Shown: positions 34,561-46,405 of the stretch, piece by piece
Layout: each line of letters begins with the position of its first letter
How positions within the stretch are numbered: position 1 is the stretch's first letter
DNA from: Agelaius tricolor
Lineage: Eukaryota; Chordata; Aves; Passeriformes; Icteridae
DNA: 64,000 bases
Direction of reading: 5' to 3'
NCBI GenBank assembly: GCA_023055355.1
Contig: JALJCS010000007.1
Location: 1,460,001 to 1,524,000 of the forward strand
Program-made: the position numbers and the translations under genes
The notes under the pieces: generated by a model
Databases searched by the model: none
Told to the model about the DNA's origin: nothing
Seen by the model: the letters and a program-made list of their open reading frames with translations, nothing else

Positions 34561-35890
34561 TAACAATATTAGTAATAGTGCCTTGTGTTCTTCACTGTGC
34601 ACAACAATCAATGAGCCACAAACTTATAGTGTATTGTAATTAGGAAATAATTGGCTTCTGATTGTGATGGTGTGAATTATAACATCTGTATTGTCTCACC
34701 CTTCTCATGGCACTGAAAATGGAATAAAAGTTTTTTAAAATACCCCATCCCTGGGTCAGGAAAAGGCTTAATCCAACAGAATTGCAGGGAATTTGTGTGT
34801 CCTTCCCATGAGATGAACTCTGAAAGGACAGGGATGGAATTTGGGGGAATTTGGGTGTCCCAGGGAAGGCATTTCAGGGAATTTGGTTGTTCTTCCCATG
34901 AGATGATCTCTGCAAGGACAGAGATGCTCGCTGGGGCTGGTCTGGCCTGCAGAGGATGTTGGGGAGGGATCAAGAGGGATCTTTTGGGATTTTTTTGGCA
35001 GTGCTGGGGCCTTTTTGTTGTACTGGTCACTGCTCCTTGCACAGAGGGATATGGACACAGATCCCAGGTGGGAAATCTCTCATTTTCTGTTATATCAGTG
35101 TATCCCAGAATTCCAGAATTTTTTGGCTTGGAAGGAACCTTAAAGACCATTCAGTTCCACTCCTGGCAAGGGCAGGAACACCTTCCACTGGAAAAATCAG
35201 GTGTTCCTTCCAGGGCAGGAATACCTTCCACTAGAAAAATCAGTCAGGGAGTTGTGGAGAGCAAGAAGAAAAAAAGGAAGAGAGAAACAACACTGAAAAA
35301 ATCGGAATGGTAAAACATTCCTAATTTCCAAGTAAAACGTTTTCCTTAGAGAAAATGGGCAGAGGATTGTGAAACAAAGAAACCCCGGACCCCTGCAAGA
35401 TGAAACAGCGTGAAAAATGTTCTTAATGCACCCACATTCTCTGGAGCTTCCCCCTGCTTCCCCCTCTGGGTCAAGATTTGGATCTAAGTCAATAACAAAA
35501 TGCAACTGTTGAATGTCAAGGAGGGGGAAATGGGAGCGTTCCTTGGGTAATTCACAAAGCAGCTGCTGCTGCTGCTGCTGGGTTGTGTTACTCAGGAAGA
35601 GATGCTGCTCCCCTTGGGAGGGAGAGACAAATTTCTGCTAATTTGGTGTTGTAGGGGCAGCATTTGTGAGCCCAGCAGACAGCAAAGAGGACACGAGGAC
35701 TGAGGCAAACACTCCTGACAGTTTAGATATAAATGTGCAGCTAAATGGACCCAAATCCTCTGTCTAAAAGGAGGAAAGTCAAGAGAGAGCTAACAGTGAG
35801 TTATTTAAATCATTCTTTAAACACAGTTGGAGGGCCTGAGCTATTTTTACCTGTCTTGAAGCTCTCCAAGATTAATAAATAATTAAAAAT
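34561..35890. other. Intergenic; CR1 tail and a (CTG)6 run
   Basis: A minus-strand CR1 terminus lies at about 35105-35185. A CTG run of six units is near 35562-35580. A 40-50 bp motif (TCCCATGAGATGA) is repeated near 34805 and 34897. No gene. Confidence 0.45.
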
Positions 35891-36279
35891 TGTTGCAGAC
35901 ATCTTTTCATGAAAAATCCTCTCTTTAGGATTTTTCCTCTTGAGAAGCTGAGAGGCCTCAGGAACAAAATGTAAACAATGGTTATCTGCTGCTGTGGAAT
36001 GCAACAAGTAGATCTTTGATTAGCCCATCTGAAATGTTTATAATTAATAACCAATCACAGCCCAGCTGGCTCAGACAGAGAGTCCAAGACAGCTGCCTTT
36101 GTTATCATTCCTTCCTATTCTATTCTTAGCCAGCCTTCTGATGAAACCTTTTCTTCCATTCTTTTAGTATAGTTTCAATGTAATATATATCATAAAATAA
36201 TAAATCAAACCTTCTGAAACATGGAGTCAGATTCTTCATCTCTTCCCTCATCCAAGAACCCCCTGTGAACACCGTCACA
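35891..36279 (+). mobile_element. Solo ERV LTR, family 1
   Basis: About 389 bp, TGTTGCAGACAT to GAACACCGTCACA, with AATAAA at about 36200. It is flanked by A-rich sequence (aaaaat on the left, aaaaaat on the right) that fits a 6-bp target duplication but is low complexity. Confidence 0.85.
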
Positions 36280-37340
36280 AAAAAATAAATATAAATAATA
36301 TAAAATAAATACTAATAAATAATTTAAAAAGATGGACTATCCTGGTTCTTTATGGTTGCAGCTGATTCATAAATCAAGTGCTGGTGGCAGAAAGCTCCAG
36401 CCTCTTTTGCCCTCTGCCCACTTCAACGCTGGGGAGTCATCCCCTCCATTAACGCCCTGAAATTTCTGAGGAATGATGTGGAACAGGAGTCCCAGCAACT
36501 CCTCCTTTGTTTATGGCCAGAAACTCTCTGGCTGCTGAACAGAACATGAAAAGCAGCTCCTTTCCTATTACTGTCAAACAAACCTCACCTCCCCGCTGGC
36601 ACCCCGTGGGATTTGTCACCGGCAGGAAGCTCAAAGCCTGCCCTGTGAGCACAGAACCTCCAGTCACTTCAGGGGGAGGAACAGAACCCTTTCATCATGC
36701 TCCGTTTTCTCCACTGCTTTATTTCACTTAAAACATCACTCACTACCAAATGGTCTTTGTCAGGAGGAGCTGGCGAAACGCTGGAGGCGCTTTTCGAGGC
36801 CGCCTGGATGGGAAATCTCAAAGCTGTTGTCTGCACTGAAAGAAAATATTGCATTTGATCTTTTTATGATTGCTGCAGACATGATGTATGTCTGCATTCC
36901 TCAGCCTGAGGAATTCTCCCTGTTTGGGTTTCTCTGCCTTTCAGTGACAGGAAGTAGCACTTCAGCCTCATTTTGCAGGATTGTCTGGGAATTAACCACA
37001 ACATAACAGTAATGTACATTTTCTTTCTGTGCTTCACAGAGGTCGGTTTTTATCAGCCATTTCTTGTGGTTTTCTCGTTGGCAAGTGGCAGATTGTCTCA
37101 GTGATAGCTGTGGCTATTGCATTTCAGCTGGGTTTGTATTTAAAAGTGGATTTCTTCTGGTGGCTCCTTCCTAAGGGATGTCCTGCTCTGAGATTCCCGT
37201 GCCATAAATCAGCATTTCCCTCCTGCAGCTGTACAAAGGTGGCACTGCCCTGGTCACCTCTGCCCTGCCCCTGAGATTTTGTGTCACTCAGAGAGAAAGG
37301 ACAGACAGAATGTTACATTAACCCTGTGGATTCCTGGTGT
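36280..37340. other. Intergenic, no gene recognised
   Basis: Unique sequence with short frames only. Nothing with recognisable motifs. Confidence 0.4.
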
Positions 37341-37344
37341 GGAA

Positions 37345-37925
37345 TTGTGGAATCATGGAATGGTTTGGGCTGGAAGGAACCTTAAAGGTCCTCCAGTTCC
37401 ATGGGCAGGGAAGGTTGGACACCACTGTCCCCAGTGCCCAGCCTGGCCTTGGGCACTGCCAGGGATGCAGGGGCAGCCCCAGCTGCTCTGGGAATTCCAT
37501 CCCAGCCCTGCCCACCCTGCCAGGGAACCATTCCTCATTCCCAAGATCCCATCTAATCCTACTTTGAAGCCATTCCCTGGGTGCTGTCCCTGCAGGCCTT
37601 GTCCCCAGTCCCTCTGCAGCTCTCCTGGAGCCCCTGCAGGCCCTGCCAGGGCCTCTGAGCTCTCCCTGCAGCTTCTCCTCTCCAGACTCTTGGGAATGGC
37701 ACAGAATGACCAGGGTGGGAAGAGCCCCCAGGGTCACCCAGTGCCACCCCAGCCCCACCAGCATCCCCCAATCCCTGTCCCCAAGGCCACATCCAGACTG
37801 CTCTGGGACAATTCCAGGGACTCCAAACCTCCCTGGGCAGCTCAGCCCAAGGCCTGACCACTCTGCCAGGGAAATTTTCTGTCCCAATCTCCAACCTGAG
37901 CCTGCCCTGGTGCCATTTGAGGCCA
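37345..37925 (-). mobile_element. Two adjacent CR1 3' fragments
   Basis: The first (37345-37685) is of the same subfamily as 4602-4985. The second (37705-37925) is of the subfamily seen at 603-915. Both are antisense and 5' truncated, suggesting insertion of one beside or into the other. Confidence 0.85.
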
Positions 37926-37929
37926 TTTC

Positions 37930-38640
37930 CTGTCCTCCTTTCCCTTGGGACAGGGCGGGAGACACCAAACCCCATCTCAGTGGATCTGCCAGATCTTTCC
38001 CCTTGGAAAAGGGGATTTATTGATTCTGCTGCCTGTGGAATAACTTGGTGCAATAACACACAGTGCAGAATTCAACAATATGAGTATTTTTTGTGGCTGT
38101 TGGGCCACATCTGCTATGACTCTGTTGATTGTCACTTTTTCACAGTTCCCAAATTAATGCCACATCAGAGACTCCAAAGTCAACAGCACAATTATTGAAC
38201 AAAACCATGTGAGATTGTGAGGAAAATTAAAGGCAAACTCTGGCAGTCAGAAGTTTTGTGTTTTTGTGATTATCCTCCAACAGTTACTGTTGTCTTCTTG
38301 TAAATCTTATTAAGAATATTCAGGGATGTTTTGCTTTATTTTTGTCACTAAAAAGCAGCACATTAAATGCACAAAGAACCCTTAGTTTTTCTCCCTTCTG
38401 CTGACACGAGGAGCTCAGGACTTGGTGATGTGGGTGAGAAATTATCAGGATTTTATTTTAAAAGTGTTTCCACCAGAAGGACAGAGTGGAATGCCAGACC
38501 CCACTGAATGTCACTTAATTCTGAATTTGTGCAGGGCTGTGTGGTCAGAGAAAAGGCAAGAGAAACTCAGAGACCCACGGAGAGGTTGGAGCATCCAGCA
38601 GATCAGAGAATCCCAGAATCTCTGATGTTGGGAAAGATTT
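37930..38640. other. Intergenic spacer
   Basis: No gene. AT-rich after 38.05 kb. Confidence 0.4.
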
Positions 38641-38644
38641 CCAA

Positions 38645-39204
38645 TGTCACAGAGCACCAGCTGTGCCCACGGGCACCTTGTCCCCAGCCCAGAGCACTCA
38701 GTGCCACCTGCAGGGGACACCTGCAGGGCTGGGCACTGCAAAGCTCCCTGGGCAGCCCCTGCCAAGGCCTGAGCTCCCTTGCCATGGGCAAATTGCTGTT
38801 GCTGTCCAAGCTGAGCCTGCCCTGGCCCAGCCTGAGGCCGTTCCCTCTGCTCCTGTCCCTGTGCCCTGGGAGCAGAGCCCGACCCCCCCGGCTGTGCCCT
38901 CCTGGCAGGGACTTGTGCAGAGCCACAAGGGCCCCTGAGCCTCCTTTGCTCCAGCCCCAGCCCCTGCCCAGCTCCCTCAGGGATTCTGCAGCCCCTGCCC
39001 AGCTCCCTCAGGGATTCTCCAGCCCCTGCCCAGCTCCCTCAGGGATTCTGCAGCCCCTGCCCAGCTCCCTCAGGGATTCTCCAGCCCCTGCCCAGCTCCG
39101 TTCCCTGCCCTGGACACGCTCCAGCCCCTCCAGGGCTCTCCTGCAGGAGCAGAACTGGGCCCAGCCCTCAGGGGTCTCTCAGAGCCAGCACAGAGGGACA
39201 ATCC
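38645..39204 (-). mobile_element. CR1-like block B1 with 31-bp minisatellite
   Basis: Antisense CR1-related block, closely matching 45230-45740 and 51545-51860 in inverted orientation. 38957-39095 holds four complete 31-bp units (GATTCTGCAGCCCCTGCCCA core). The block continues beyond the LTR insertion at 39591-39640. Confidence 0.85.
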
Positions 39205-39584
39205 TATTGTGGTTATGGTCCCCTGAATGGGGAATAATTGGTATTGACTCTGTGATTGCAAAAGGCTGGTCAATTGTTTCATTAAGTTATATTATTCTAC
39301 TATATTACACTATCTCACTAAGAAGTTTATTACCCTTACTGGCAGTCTGATACAGCTCTGACCTAACTGGCCAATCCCTCTAAACACCATCCAGTGTCTA
39401 ATTAAGAAATCACTCTTTGGTAAATAATCTCCATAACACATTCTACATGTACACAACAACAGGTGTAACAAATGGAGATAAGAATTGTTTCTCATTCTCT
39501 TCTCTGAACTTTCTCACAGCTTCCCAGGAAAATCCTGGCAGAGAACTGTGTCTCTGTCTGTTCAGAGGATCTGTGATCACCACA
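39205..39584 (-). mobile_element. Solo LTR inserted in block B1, with empty-site match
   Basis: A 380-bp insertion absent from the inverted copy at 45.26 kb, where the sequence is continuous. It is flanked by caatcc at 39199-39204 and 39585-39590. The ends contain TGTGGT and ACCACA, and the minus strand has AATAAA near 39330. A 6-bp target duplication fits a retroviral integrase of the ERVK type. Confidence 0.88.
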
Positions 39585-39590
39585 CAATCC

Positions 39591-40050
39591 CTGCCCTGCT
39601 CCTGCTGCACACACAATTCCTCATCCAGCCCAGCTGCCAGGGGCCTCTTGTCCCCCTGGGCACCCCTGGGCTCGTGTCCAGCCCCTGTCCCCAGCACCCC
39701 CAGGGCCTTTCCCAGCCCCTCTGCCCAGCCTGGAGCTCCCTGGGGTTGTGGTGGCCTCACCCCATGGGTCCAGCCTGTCCTGGTCCATCCCAGATGCCCT
39801 GGCCATATTCCAGCCTTTTCTTCAGGAATGGATTTACCCCCTTACAGATTTTATTTTTCACCTGAGGCACTTTGAATGTCGCTGGCAAATTTAATGGGGG
39901 GATTTGGCTGCCTGCAGGGTACAGGTGTCACCTTGGGACAGTTGGGTTGTGGTGGGTGAAAATGCTGGCTCAGTGCTCAGCAAGAGCCAAAAATTCATGA
40001 ACAGAGCATTTTTTGTACCCTTTATAACTCATGGACGTACATCCTTATAG
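39591..40050. other. Continuation of block B1 and spacer
   Basis: 39591-39640 continues the CR1-like block interrupted by the LTR; 39640-39830 is GC-rich sequence with no assignment. No gene. Confidence 0.45.
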
Positions 40051-40054
40051 ACAG

Positions 40055-40465
40055 GAAGAATAGAATAATAGAATAGAATAGAATAGAATAGAATAGAATA
40101 TGATAGAATAGAATATATAAGTGATATAATATAAATAAATTATGCTATAATATAGAAATAGAATATAATTGAATTGAATTTGATAGAATATGATAGAATA
40201 TGTAACTGATACAATATAAATAAATGTAATTTATTTAAATTATATTTAAATAAATACAAATATATATATTTATTTATATATATATAAATAATTTATATTT
40301 ATATACATATAGAAATAAAATAGACGAGACTAGACTAGAATAGAATATAAAAATAATATAATATGCTATAACATAATATAGGAATATAATATAATAGTAT
40401 AATATAATATAATATGATATAATATAATATTATATTATATTATATTATATTATATTATATTAACA
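40055..40465. repeat. (TAGAA)n / (TAATA)n AT-rich microsatellite tract
   Basis: Starts as AGAAT pentamers, degenerates, then becomes a TAATA run that flips at about 40428 to TATTA. This gives a second palindromic pentamer array like the one at 34.4 kb. Confidence 0.92.
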
Positions 40466-41160
40466 ATAAATATAGCAGACACTGCTTTGGGCATCACTTC
40501 TCGAATCCAGCAGAATTAAAGGAAAGAGCAGAGACTGAAGTGATCCCTGCAGAAATGAAGATTAAGATAGAAATTTCCCTAAGTTTGGGAAAATGGACAA
40601 ATGGGGTAGGGAAGGGTCACGAAGGGTGCCTATAAAATCCTGAATAGCACGGAGAAGGCAGATAGGGAAAGCTGAAATCTTCTTTCCCAAAACACAAGCA
40701 GTGGGGGGTGCCTGGTGGGATTATAAAGCCAAAAAACCAAAGGAAAGAGCTTTTCCCAGCAGTAGGGAATTGGTTCCTGGAGCTTTATTGCCTCAAGATG
40801 TCCTGGAGGCCAAAAGGAGAAACGTTTTCCAGAAGGGTTGGGACAGGGATAGCCCCAGTGGATGCAAACTGGGACAAGAGCATCACTTTGTTCTCTGCTT
40901 TTGGCTTTTCCCCGGAGTCTCTGTCCTGGCGGGACACTGGGATGGATTCTGTCCCTTCCCATAGCGAATTGCTGCTCCTCTCTGCTTTGGGAAGCTGCCA
41001 GATGATGTTTCCTCGGCCCTGATGCTTCTGCTGCTCTCTCTCTCTCTCTTCAAGCTCTGTCCCCACCAAAGGTGTGGGATGTGCCTGGCAGCCACAAACT
41101 GGGACTGGGTGGGAGTTCCACTTCCTGAATGGAGAGGATCGTGAATGTGTGAAAAACAGC
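40466..41160. other. Intergenic, no gene recognised
   Basis: Unique sequence; a short (CT)n run at about 41033-41053. Confidence 0.4.
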
Positions 41161-41164
41161 TTCA

Positions 41165-41640
41165 GTCTCCTGTGAAAATGTAAAAAGTTTAATAAAGGAC
41201 AACGGGAGACAAGGACCACAGAGCAAAGGTTGTTCCTCAGCCAAGAGCACCCTGTTATCCTTGGGGATGCCCCTTAAATACCTTTTCATTACATCAGCCC
41301 TTTGCATATTCACAGACCCTTTAATTACATCATCCCTTTGTATATTCACAGACCCTTATGCACAGTAAACTTTTCCCCAAACCAGTTTACATGTTCCAAG
41401 AACTATTTAGCTTCTCTTCTTCTTGGGCTCACTTTTTTAGAGCATGTGTATTCCTTGGGAGTGGTTTTAGTCCTTTTTTATCATCATCATCTTCAGTCTT
41501 TGGGCCCTGGCCCACGCTGCCTTCAGAGGGTGAATGCTGCTGGCTGGCAGATCTGTCCAGGTGTGCTCATCCTGTGTTCATTGGGTGTTATCCCACCCAA
41601 GCAGGCATTTTAACACAAGCACACTGATATCAGCTGTTTC
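41165..41640 (-). mobile_element. Possible ERV LTR
   Basis: LTR-like by composition and terminal context. It contains an internal direct duplication of about 38 bp (TTGCATATTCACAGACCC and TTGTATATTCACAGACCC at 41304 and 41339). Orientation and ends are not established. Confidence 0.35.
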
Positions 41641-41757
41641 ACTAAGCTTAATTAACAACAGAAATAAAAACATATCTTTATAACAAAGTTACTTTAACAC
41701 CACACTATAAAATCCATTTTAATATTTGCAAAAAGCCAATATTATAATCTGTATCTA

Positions 41758-41990
41758 TAAGAAATGGTTTGGGTTGGAAGGGACATTAAAATCATCTCAT
41801 TGCCATGGGCAGGGACACCTTCTGCTATCACAGGTTGCTCCAAGCCCCATCCAGCCTGGCCTTGGACTCTTCCAGGGAGGGAATATCCATGATTTCTCTG
41901 GGAATCCTGTGCCAGAGCCTGCCCACCCTCACAGGAATTACCCTGTACAAATCCCCAGCTCTGCTCTAAGCTCTCTGACCCTGTGACTTA
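41758..41990 (-). mobile_element. CR1 LINE 3' fragment
   Basis: Antisense CR1 tail beginning with the reverse-complement terminus GAAATGGTTTGGGTTGG. Confidence 0.85.
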
Positions 41991-42840
41991 AGGCCAGGCT
42001 TAACAACTGCTCAACACTTTTATTATTTCAGTCTTAAGGAGCCTTTCTGGGGCAAATCCTTTCTGGGTCTGCAAGTTTGACTAAGCCATGATGAGTTTTT
42101 AAGGGAAAAGGACTGCCACTGTGTCATACTCCTTCAACTGCACATAATTTAAAATCCAATGGGGTTTAAAAGAAAAACATGACCTGTTTAGTGGATTTTA
42201 GTGGCATTTCAGGACCTTAAGATCTTGATCATCCATCTTAAAACCAAGTAGTGTTTTATTTCTCCCTTATAATCCTCCAGATGTGGCTCAGTGTGCATCT
42301 TACACAGATTTTTTAACTCCTTAATTTAATTTTTTTTTTTAAAGAGTAAAGACAAATGAATATTTGGGTTAAAATTCTTGGTGTGCACGGCTTGGATTTG
42401 GTGCTTCACCACTTCTCTGCAGCCAAGAAAATTTTTAAGAAGCTCTTGTAAGGCTTGCAGGAAATGTATGTGATCTTTAAATGTCAGGTCTGGAGGGAGT
42501 TGAGAAATATTGCAATTGTTTTTGGGTTTGGACTTGTGTGATTCATGACGTGAATGGGGGTTTGTGCCTTTTCCTGCTCTTCCCAGGATCCTTTTGCAAT
42601 TTCTCTGCAATAAAATTCTCCTCTTTGGATCATCCTGGTGTTGTTTTAAGGCAAAACCAAATCATTAAATACAGGATTGTAACTGAGGAGACAGAGAGGA
42701 AGCTAAGCAGGGAATAGGAGCAGAAAAGCTGATTTTTCCCAGGTTTTTCATGAGGAATTCACTGTGAGAATTGGAGCAAAGCCAGTACAGGATCCTCTGG
42801 ATGCTCTTATGGCTGTAGGGAGAGCAGATCCCAAAATCAA
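41991..42840. other. Intergenic, no gene recognised
   Basis: Unique AT-moderate sequence. Confidence 0.4.
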
Positions 42841-42844
42841 TGGG

Positions 42845-42960
42845 AGAGCCCTTCAGCACCATCCAGTGCCACCATCATCATCATCATCACCCCAAACCCT
42901 GTCCCCAAGGGCACATCCAGACACCTCTGGGACACTCCCAGGGACACCAAGGCAACTCCA
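42845..42960 (-). mobile_element. CR1 LINE 3' fragment with (CAT)n
   Basis: Antisense CR1 tail that contains a short CATCATCATCATCATCA run. It directly abuts inverted repeat C. Confidence 0.75.
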
Positions 42961-42961
42961 G

Positions 42962-43425
42962 TGGTGCCTTGTGCAGGCTGGCCCAGAGCAGAGGCTGGGC
43001 AGAGCTACAGAATAAAGCAGGGATTGATTCAAAGCATCTCCTCCATGGATGCACCTTGGGCAGCACCAGAGCCCAGCCAGGGCTGCACCCAAGATGAACC
43101 AAAATGGCCCCAAAATGCACGGCCGGGCACGGGCTCTGTCCCTGGGATCAGTTCTGCTCCATTTGCATCTTGCAGTTCATTGTCCCATCCCAGCTTTAGC
43201 CCCTGCAGTCCCACCCTGCTTGTTTTTCTCTCTCCAGCCCACGGGGTTTGTGCTCTGGGGCTGAGATTTGGATCATTTGTCCTTGGTGCCCAGCTGGAGC
43301 AGGAATTGTTTTGTCTCCCTGCTCTGTGCACAGAGCTCAGCATCCCAGAATGTGAACCCAGACCCACACACTAAAGCAGCACAGAATCCAAAAAAATCAT
43401 AAAATCTAAACCTGAGGCATCACCA
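42962..43425. repeat. Inverted repeat C, left arm
   Basis: About 460 bp matching the reverse complement of 49246-49707 at high identity. The content is otherwise unseen in the window and not recognised as a known repeat family. Frames of up to about 130 codons are open in both copies but share no known motif. Confidence 0.9.
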
Positions 43426-44925
43426 CCACCTCCCTGAGCAGCTTCCAGTGCCCTTTGGGGAGGAACAAGAGCCCTTGGAACACCTTTTGTGGTGCAGCAG
43501 CGTGGTGTGAATCACCCATTACACATCGCTGTTTGCTCCCATCAAATATCCATGATGCAAGAAGGGTCACAGCCGATATTTCCTTATCTTTGGGTTTGTT
43601 TGAAGACCAAACCACAGCCGTGTTGGGATAAAACAACTGAGGTTTGATAGCGCTGTTAACTCCTCTCCCAGCTCACCACGAAAACCTCAGGGCTGATACA
43701 CTCCTGCAGAGGAATTAAAACAATTCCTTGGCTCTCACTGAGAGGTGGAAAGGAGCTGCAAAGCCACGCTGGAAGATTTTCCCAGGGGGTTGAATCTGCT
43801 TGGAAGAAAACCCAGCTGCAGTTTTCAAACGTGTGCCCAAAGAAAATCAACATTTCAAGTGCCTGATTGCCTTGGGCACCTTGGAGAACCCAAACCAAAG
43901 GTGATATCATGGGTAATTCTCCCAACATCACTGCAGAGCCAAAGAAATGTCTTAAAGGCAGGAGTTTTACAGCTTTTCCCCTGTAAGGATAATTTTTATT
44001 ACGCTTCTGACTGATTTATAGAGAATTGTATCAAGGGAATAAGACAGGGGATGTGTGTTGAGACTTTACTGCAAATTCACCTGGATATTAGATGAAATAT
44101 ATCTGGGACATCCTGCAGCACTGCTCTGGGATGCTGCTCCTTCCCAGATATTTGGGACATTCAAGGGCTCATGGATTTGCAGGAGATGGTGCCTTGAGCC
44201 TCTCACTGCCCAACCTGGGCAGGGCTCAGTGCCAGGTGAGGAAGGGTTTTCCAGCCCAGGGAAGTGGTGGAATCGCCATCCCTGGGTGTCAGGAAAATTC
44301 ATCCACACACACCAAAGGTTTATGGCCAAAAAGGAGACAGAGGAGTCCTTTGGCTTTATTCCAATAAAGGGAGAGGCCATGGGCCATTCCCCTGGGATCT
44401 CTCCAGTTTTTGGAGGATGCAGCCTCCTTTTTATCCCAATTTCCCAGCCACATTTCCCTTCTCTCTTTCCCCATTCCTGAGGCACTTGAGAGGTTCAGAC
44501 TTCCCAAAACACCTGATACCAGAGATTCCCCTCTAATGTACAACCCTCCCTTTTCATTTTGAATTCTTATGGAATTTAGGGGTTTTTCTTCCCCATTGTT
44601 TCTTTCATCTCTCAGTGTCTAATTTCATTTATCAGCAAACCCAAAGTTCATTAGTAAAAGCAAATCTCTTTTTCCATTCATCAATCAGTGGAATCCTTCC
44701 CATTGTTTCTTTTATCTCCCAGTACTGGTTTTATTTACCAGCAGACCCACAGCTTGTTGGGAAAGACAAATCTGCCATTCCTCTCATATAAATACATGTA
44801 TATGTTTATAGAAATGTATATATACACACATATATATATGCATGTGTATATATACATATGTATTTTTATATATAAATACAAAAATATATTTAGTAGACCC
44901 ACAGCTTGTTTGTAAAGACAAATCC
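43426..44925. other. Intergenic, with short AT/GT microsatellite
   Basis: No gene. 44785-44895 is a TATATG/ACATAT-rich stretch. A repeated motif (AGACCCACAGCTTGTT) occurs near 44743 and 44896. Confidence 0.45.
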
Positions 44926-44929
44926 ACTA

Positions 44930-45065
44930 TTCCTCTCATGGGGGGATTTAAGGCCATGCAGATGTGGCACTTGGGGACAGGGGTTAGTGGTGGCCTGGCA
45001 GTGCTGGAGAATGGTTGGACTTGATGATCTTGGAGGGTTTTTCCAATGAAATCATTCCAGGATTC
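44930..45065 (+). mobile_element. CR1 LINE 3' fragment
   Basis: Sense CR1 terminus with GATGTGGCACTTGGGGACAG and TTGGACTTGATGATCTTGG, close to the standard avian CR1 end. Confidence 0.85.
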
Positions 45066-45224
45066 CATTGCATTTCCATGGTGCACATGCCTAGAGCTCT
45101 GCATGAATCACAAATCAACCACTTAAGGGGTTTTTGCTTTTCATTCTGTGAGAGGTTTTAGTGTGAGTTCTGGAGGATTTGGGCACTCTGGATGTTCACC
45201 TGGCATTGAGCACTGCAGGCTTTG

Positions 45225-45905
45225 TCCAGCTGGGCTGGATGAGGAATTGTGTGTGCAGCAGGAGCAGGGCAGGGATTGTCCCTCTGTGCTGGGGTCCCTC
45301 CAGGGCTGGGCCCAGTTCTGGCCCTGCAGGAGAGCCCTGGAGGGGCTGGAGCGTGTCCAGGGCAGGGAACGGAGCTGGGCAGGGGCTGGAGAATCCCTGA
45401 GGGAGCTGGGCAGGGGCTGGAGAATCCCTGAGGGAGCTGGGCAGGGGCTGCAGAATCCCTGAGGGAGCTGGGCAGGGGCTGGAGAATCCCTGAGGGAGCT
45501 GGGCAGGGGCTGGAGAATCCCTGAGGGAGCTGGGCAGGGGCTGCAGAATCCCTGAGGGAGCTGGGCAGGGGCTGCAGAATCCCTGAGGGAGCTGGGCAGG
45601 GGCTGAGGCTGGAGCAAAGGAGGCTCAGGGGCCCTTGTGGCTCTGCACAAGTCCCTGCCAGGAGGGCACAGCCGGGGGGGTCGGGCTCTGCTCCCAGGGC
45701 ACAGGGACAGGAGCAGAGGGAACGGCCTCAGGCTGGGCCAGGGCAGGCTCAGGTTGGAGATTGGGACAGAAAATTTCCCTGGCAGAGTGGTCAGGCCTTG
45801 GGCTGAGCTGCCCAGGGAGGTTTGGAGTCCCTGGAATTGTCCCAGAGCAGTCTGGATGTGGCCTTGGGGACAGGGACTGGGCTGATGCTGGTGGGGCTGG
45901 GTGAT
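45225..45905 (+). mobile_element. CR1-like block B2 with 31-bp minisatellite
   Basis: Inverted counterpart of 38645-39640 (without the LTR). It carries seven 31-bp minisatellite units (about 45390-45605) versus four in B1. After about 45745 it changes to the CR1 3' end seen at 603 kb-type copies (45750-45905), so it is a composite. Confidence 0.85.
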
Positions 45906-46399
45906 CCTAAAGGGCTCTTCCAACCCCAATAACTCTGTAATTCTCTGCTTTCAACATCTCCCAGGGCTCTGTTGCCCTTTTCTGTCCTGTCAGATGGTGC
46001 TGTGCTTTTCAGGCTATCACTGGCAGCAGCTCTGACCTTGAGACTGTAAAACCTGAACTTCTTCAGCCTGAGCTGAAAGAAATAAAAGCCCTGACCAACT
46101 TTTGAAGTAGCAGCAGCCACTCCTTTGGCCCACCCAGTGTTTCAAGCCTGCAGAGCACCACGCTGAACATGTGTCAGGATGAGGAAAAGCCACTCTGGCC
46201 TGAGCTCCTCTTCCTGTGCTGAGGTTTCCATCTGTTTCCACTCCTTCTGCAGGAATGTGGGCACCACGCCTTCTGAATGTTTGAAGACAACTGCAGGCTT
46301 CCACTCTGAAGAGTAAAAACCTCCTTGATGCGAAGATCTTTGATGACATGTGAAGGTTTTCTGTGTCCTCTGCTATCAGCTCTGCACATGGATTTAGCT
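45906..46399. other. Intergenic, no gene recognised
   Basis: Unique sequence; short frames only. Confidence 0.4.
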
Positions 46400-46405
46400 G
46401 CCACC

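Noticed and set aside
38508..39350. 280-codon frame over block B1, and 262-codon frame over B2
   Set aside because: They lie over CR1 sequence and a 31-bp minisatellite; no reverse transcriptase or other domain.
42961..43374. 137-codon frame conserved in both arms of inverted repeat C
   Set aside because: The match is at DNA level, other frames are equally preserved, and there is no splice, start or family support. Reported as a repeat, not a gene.
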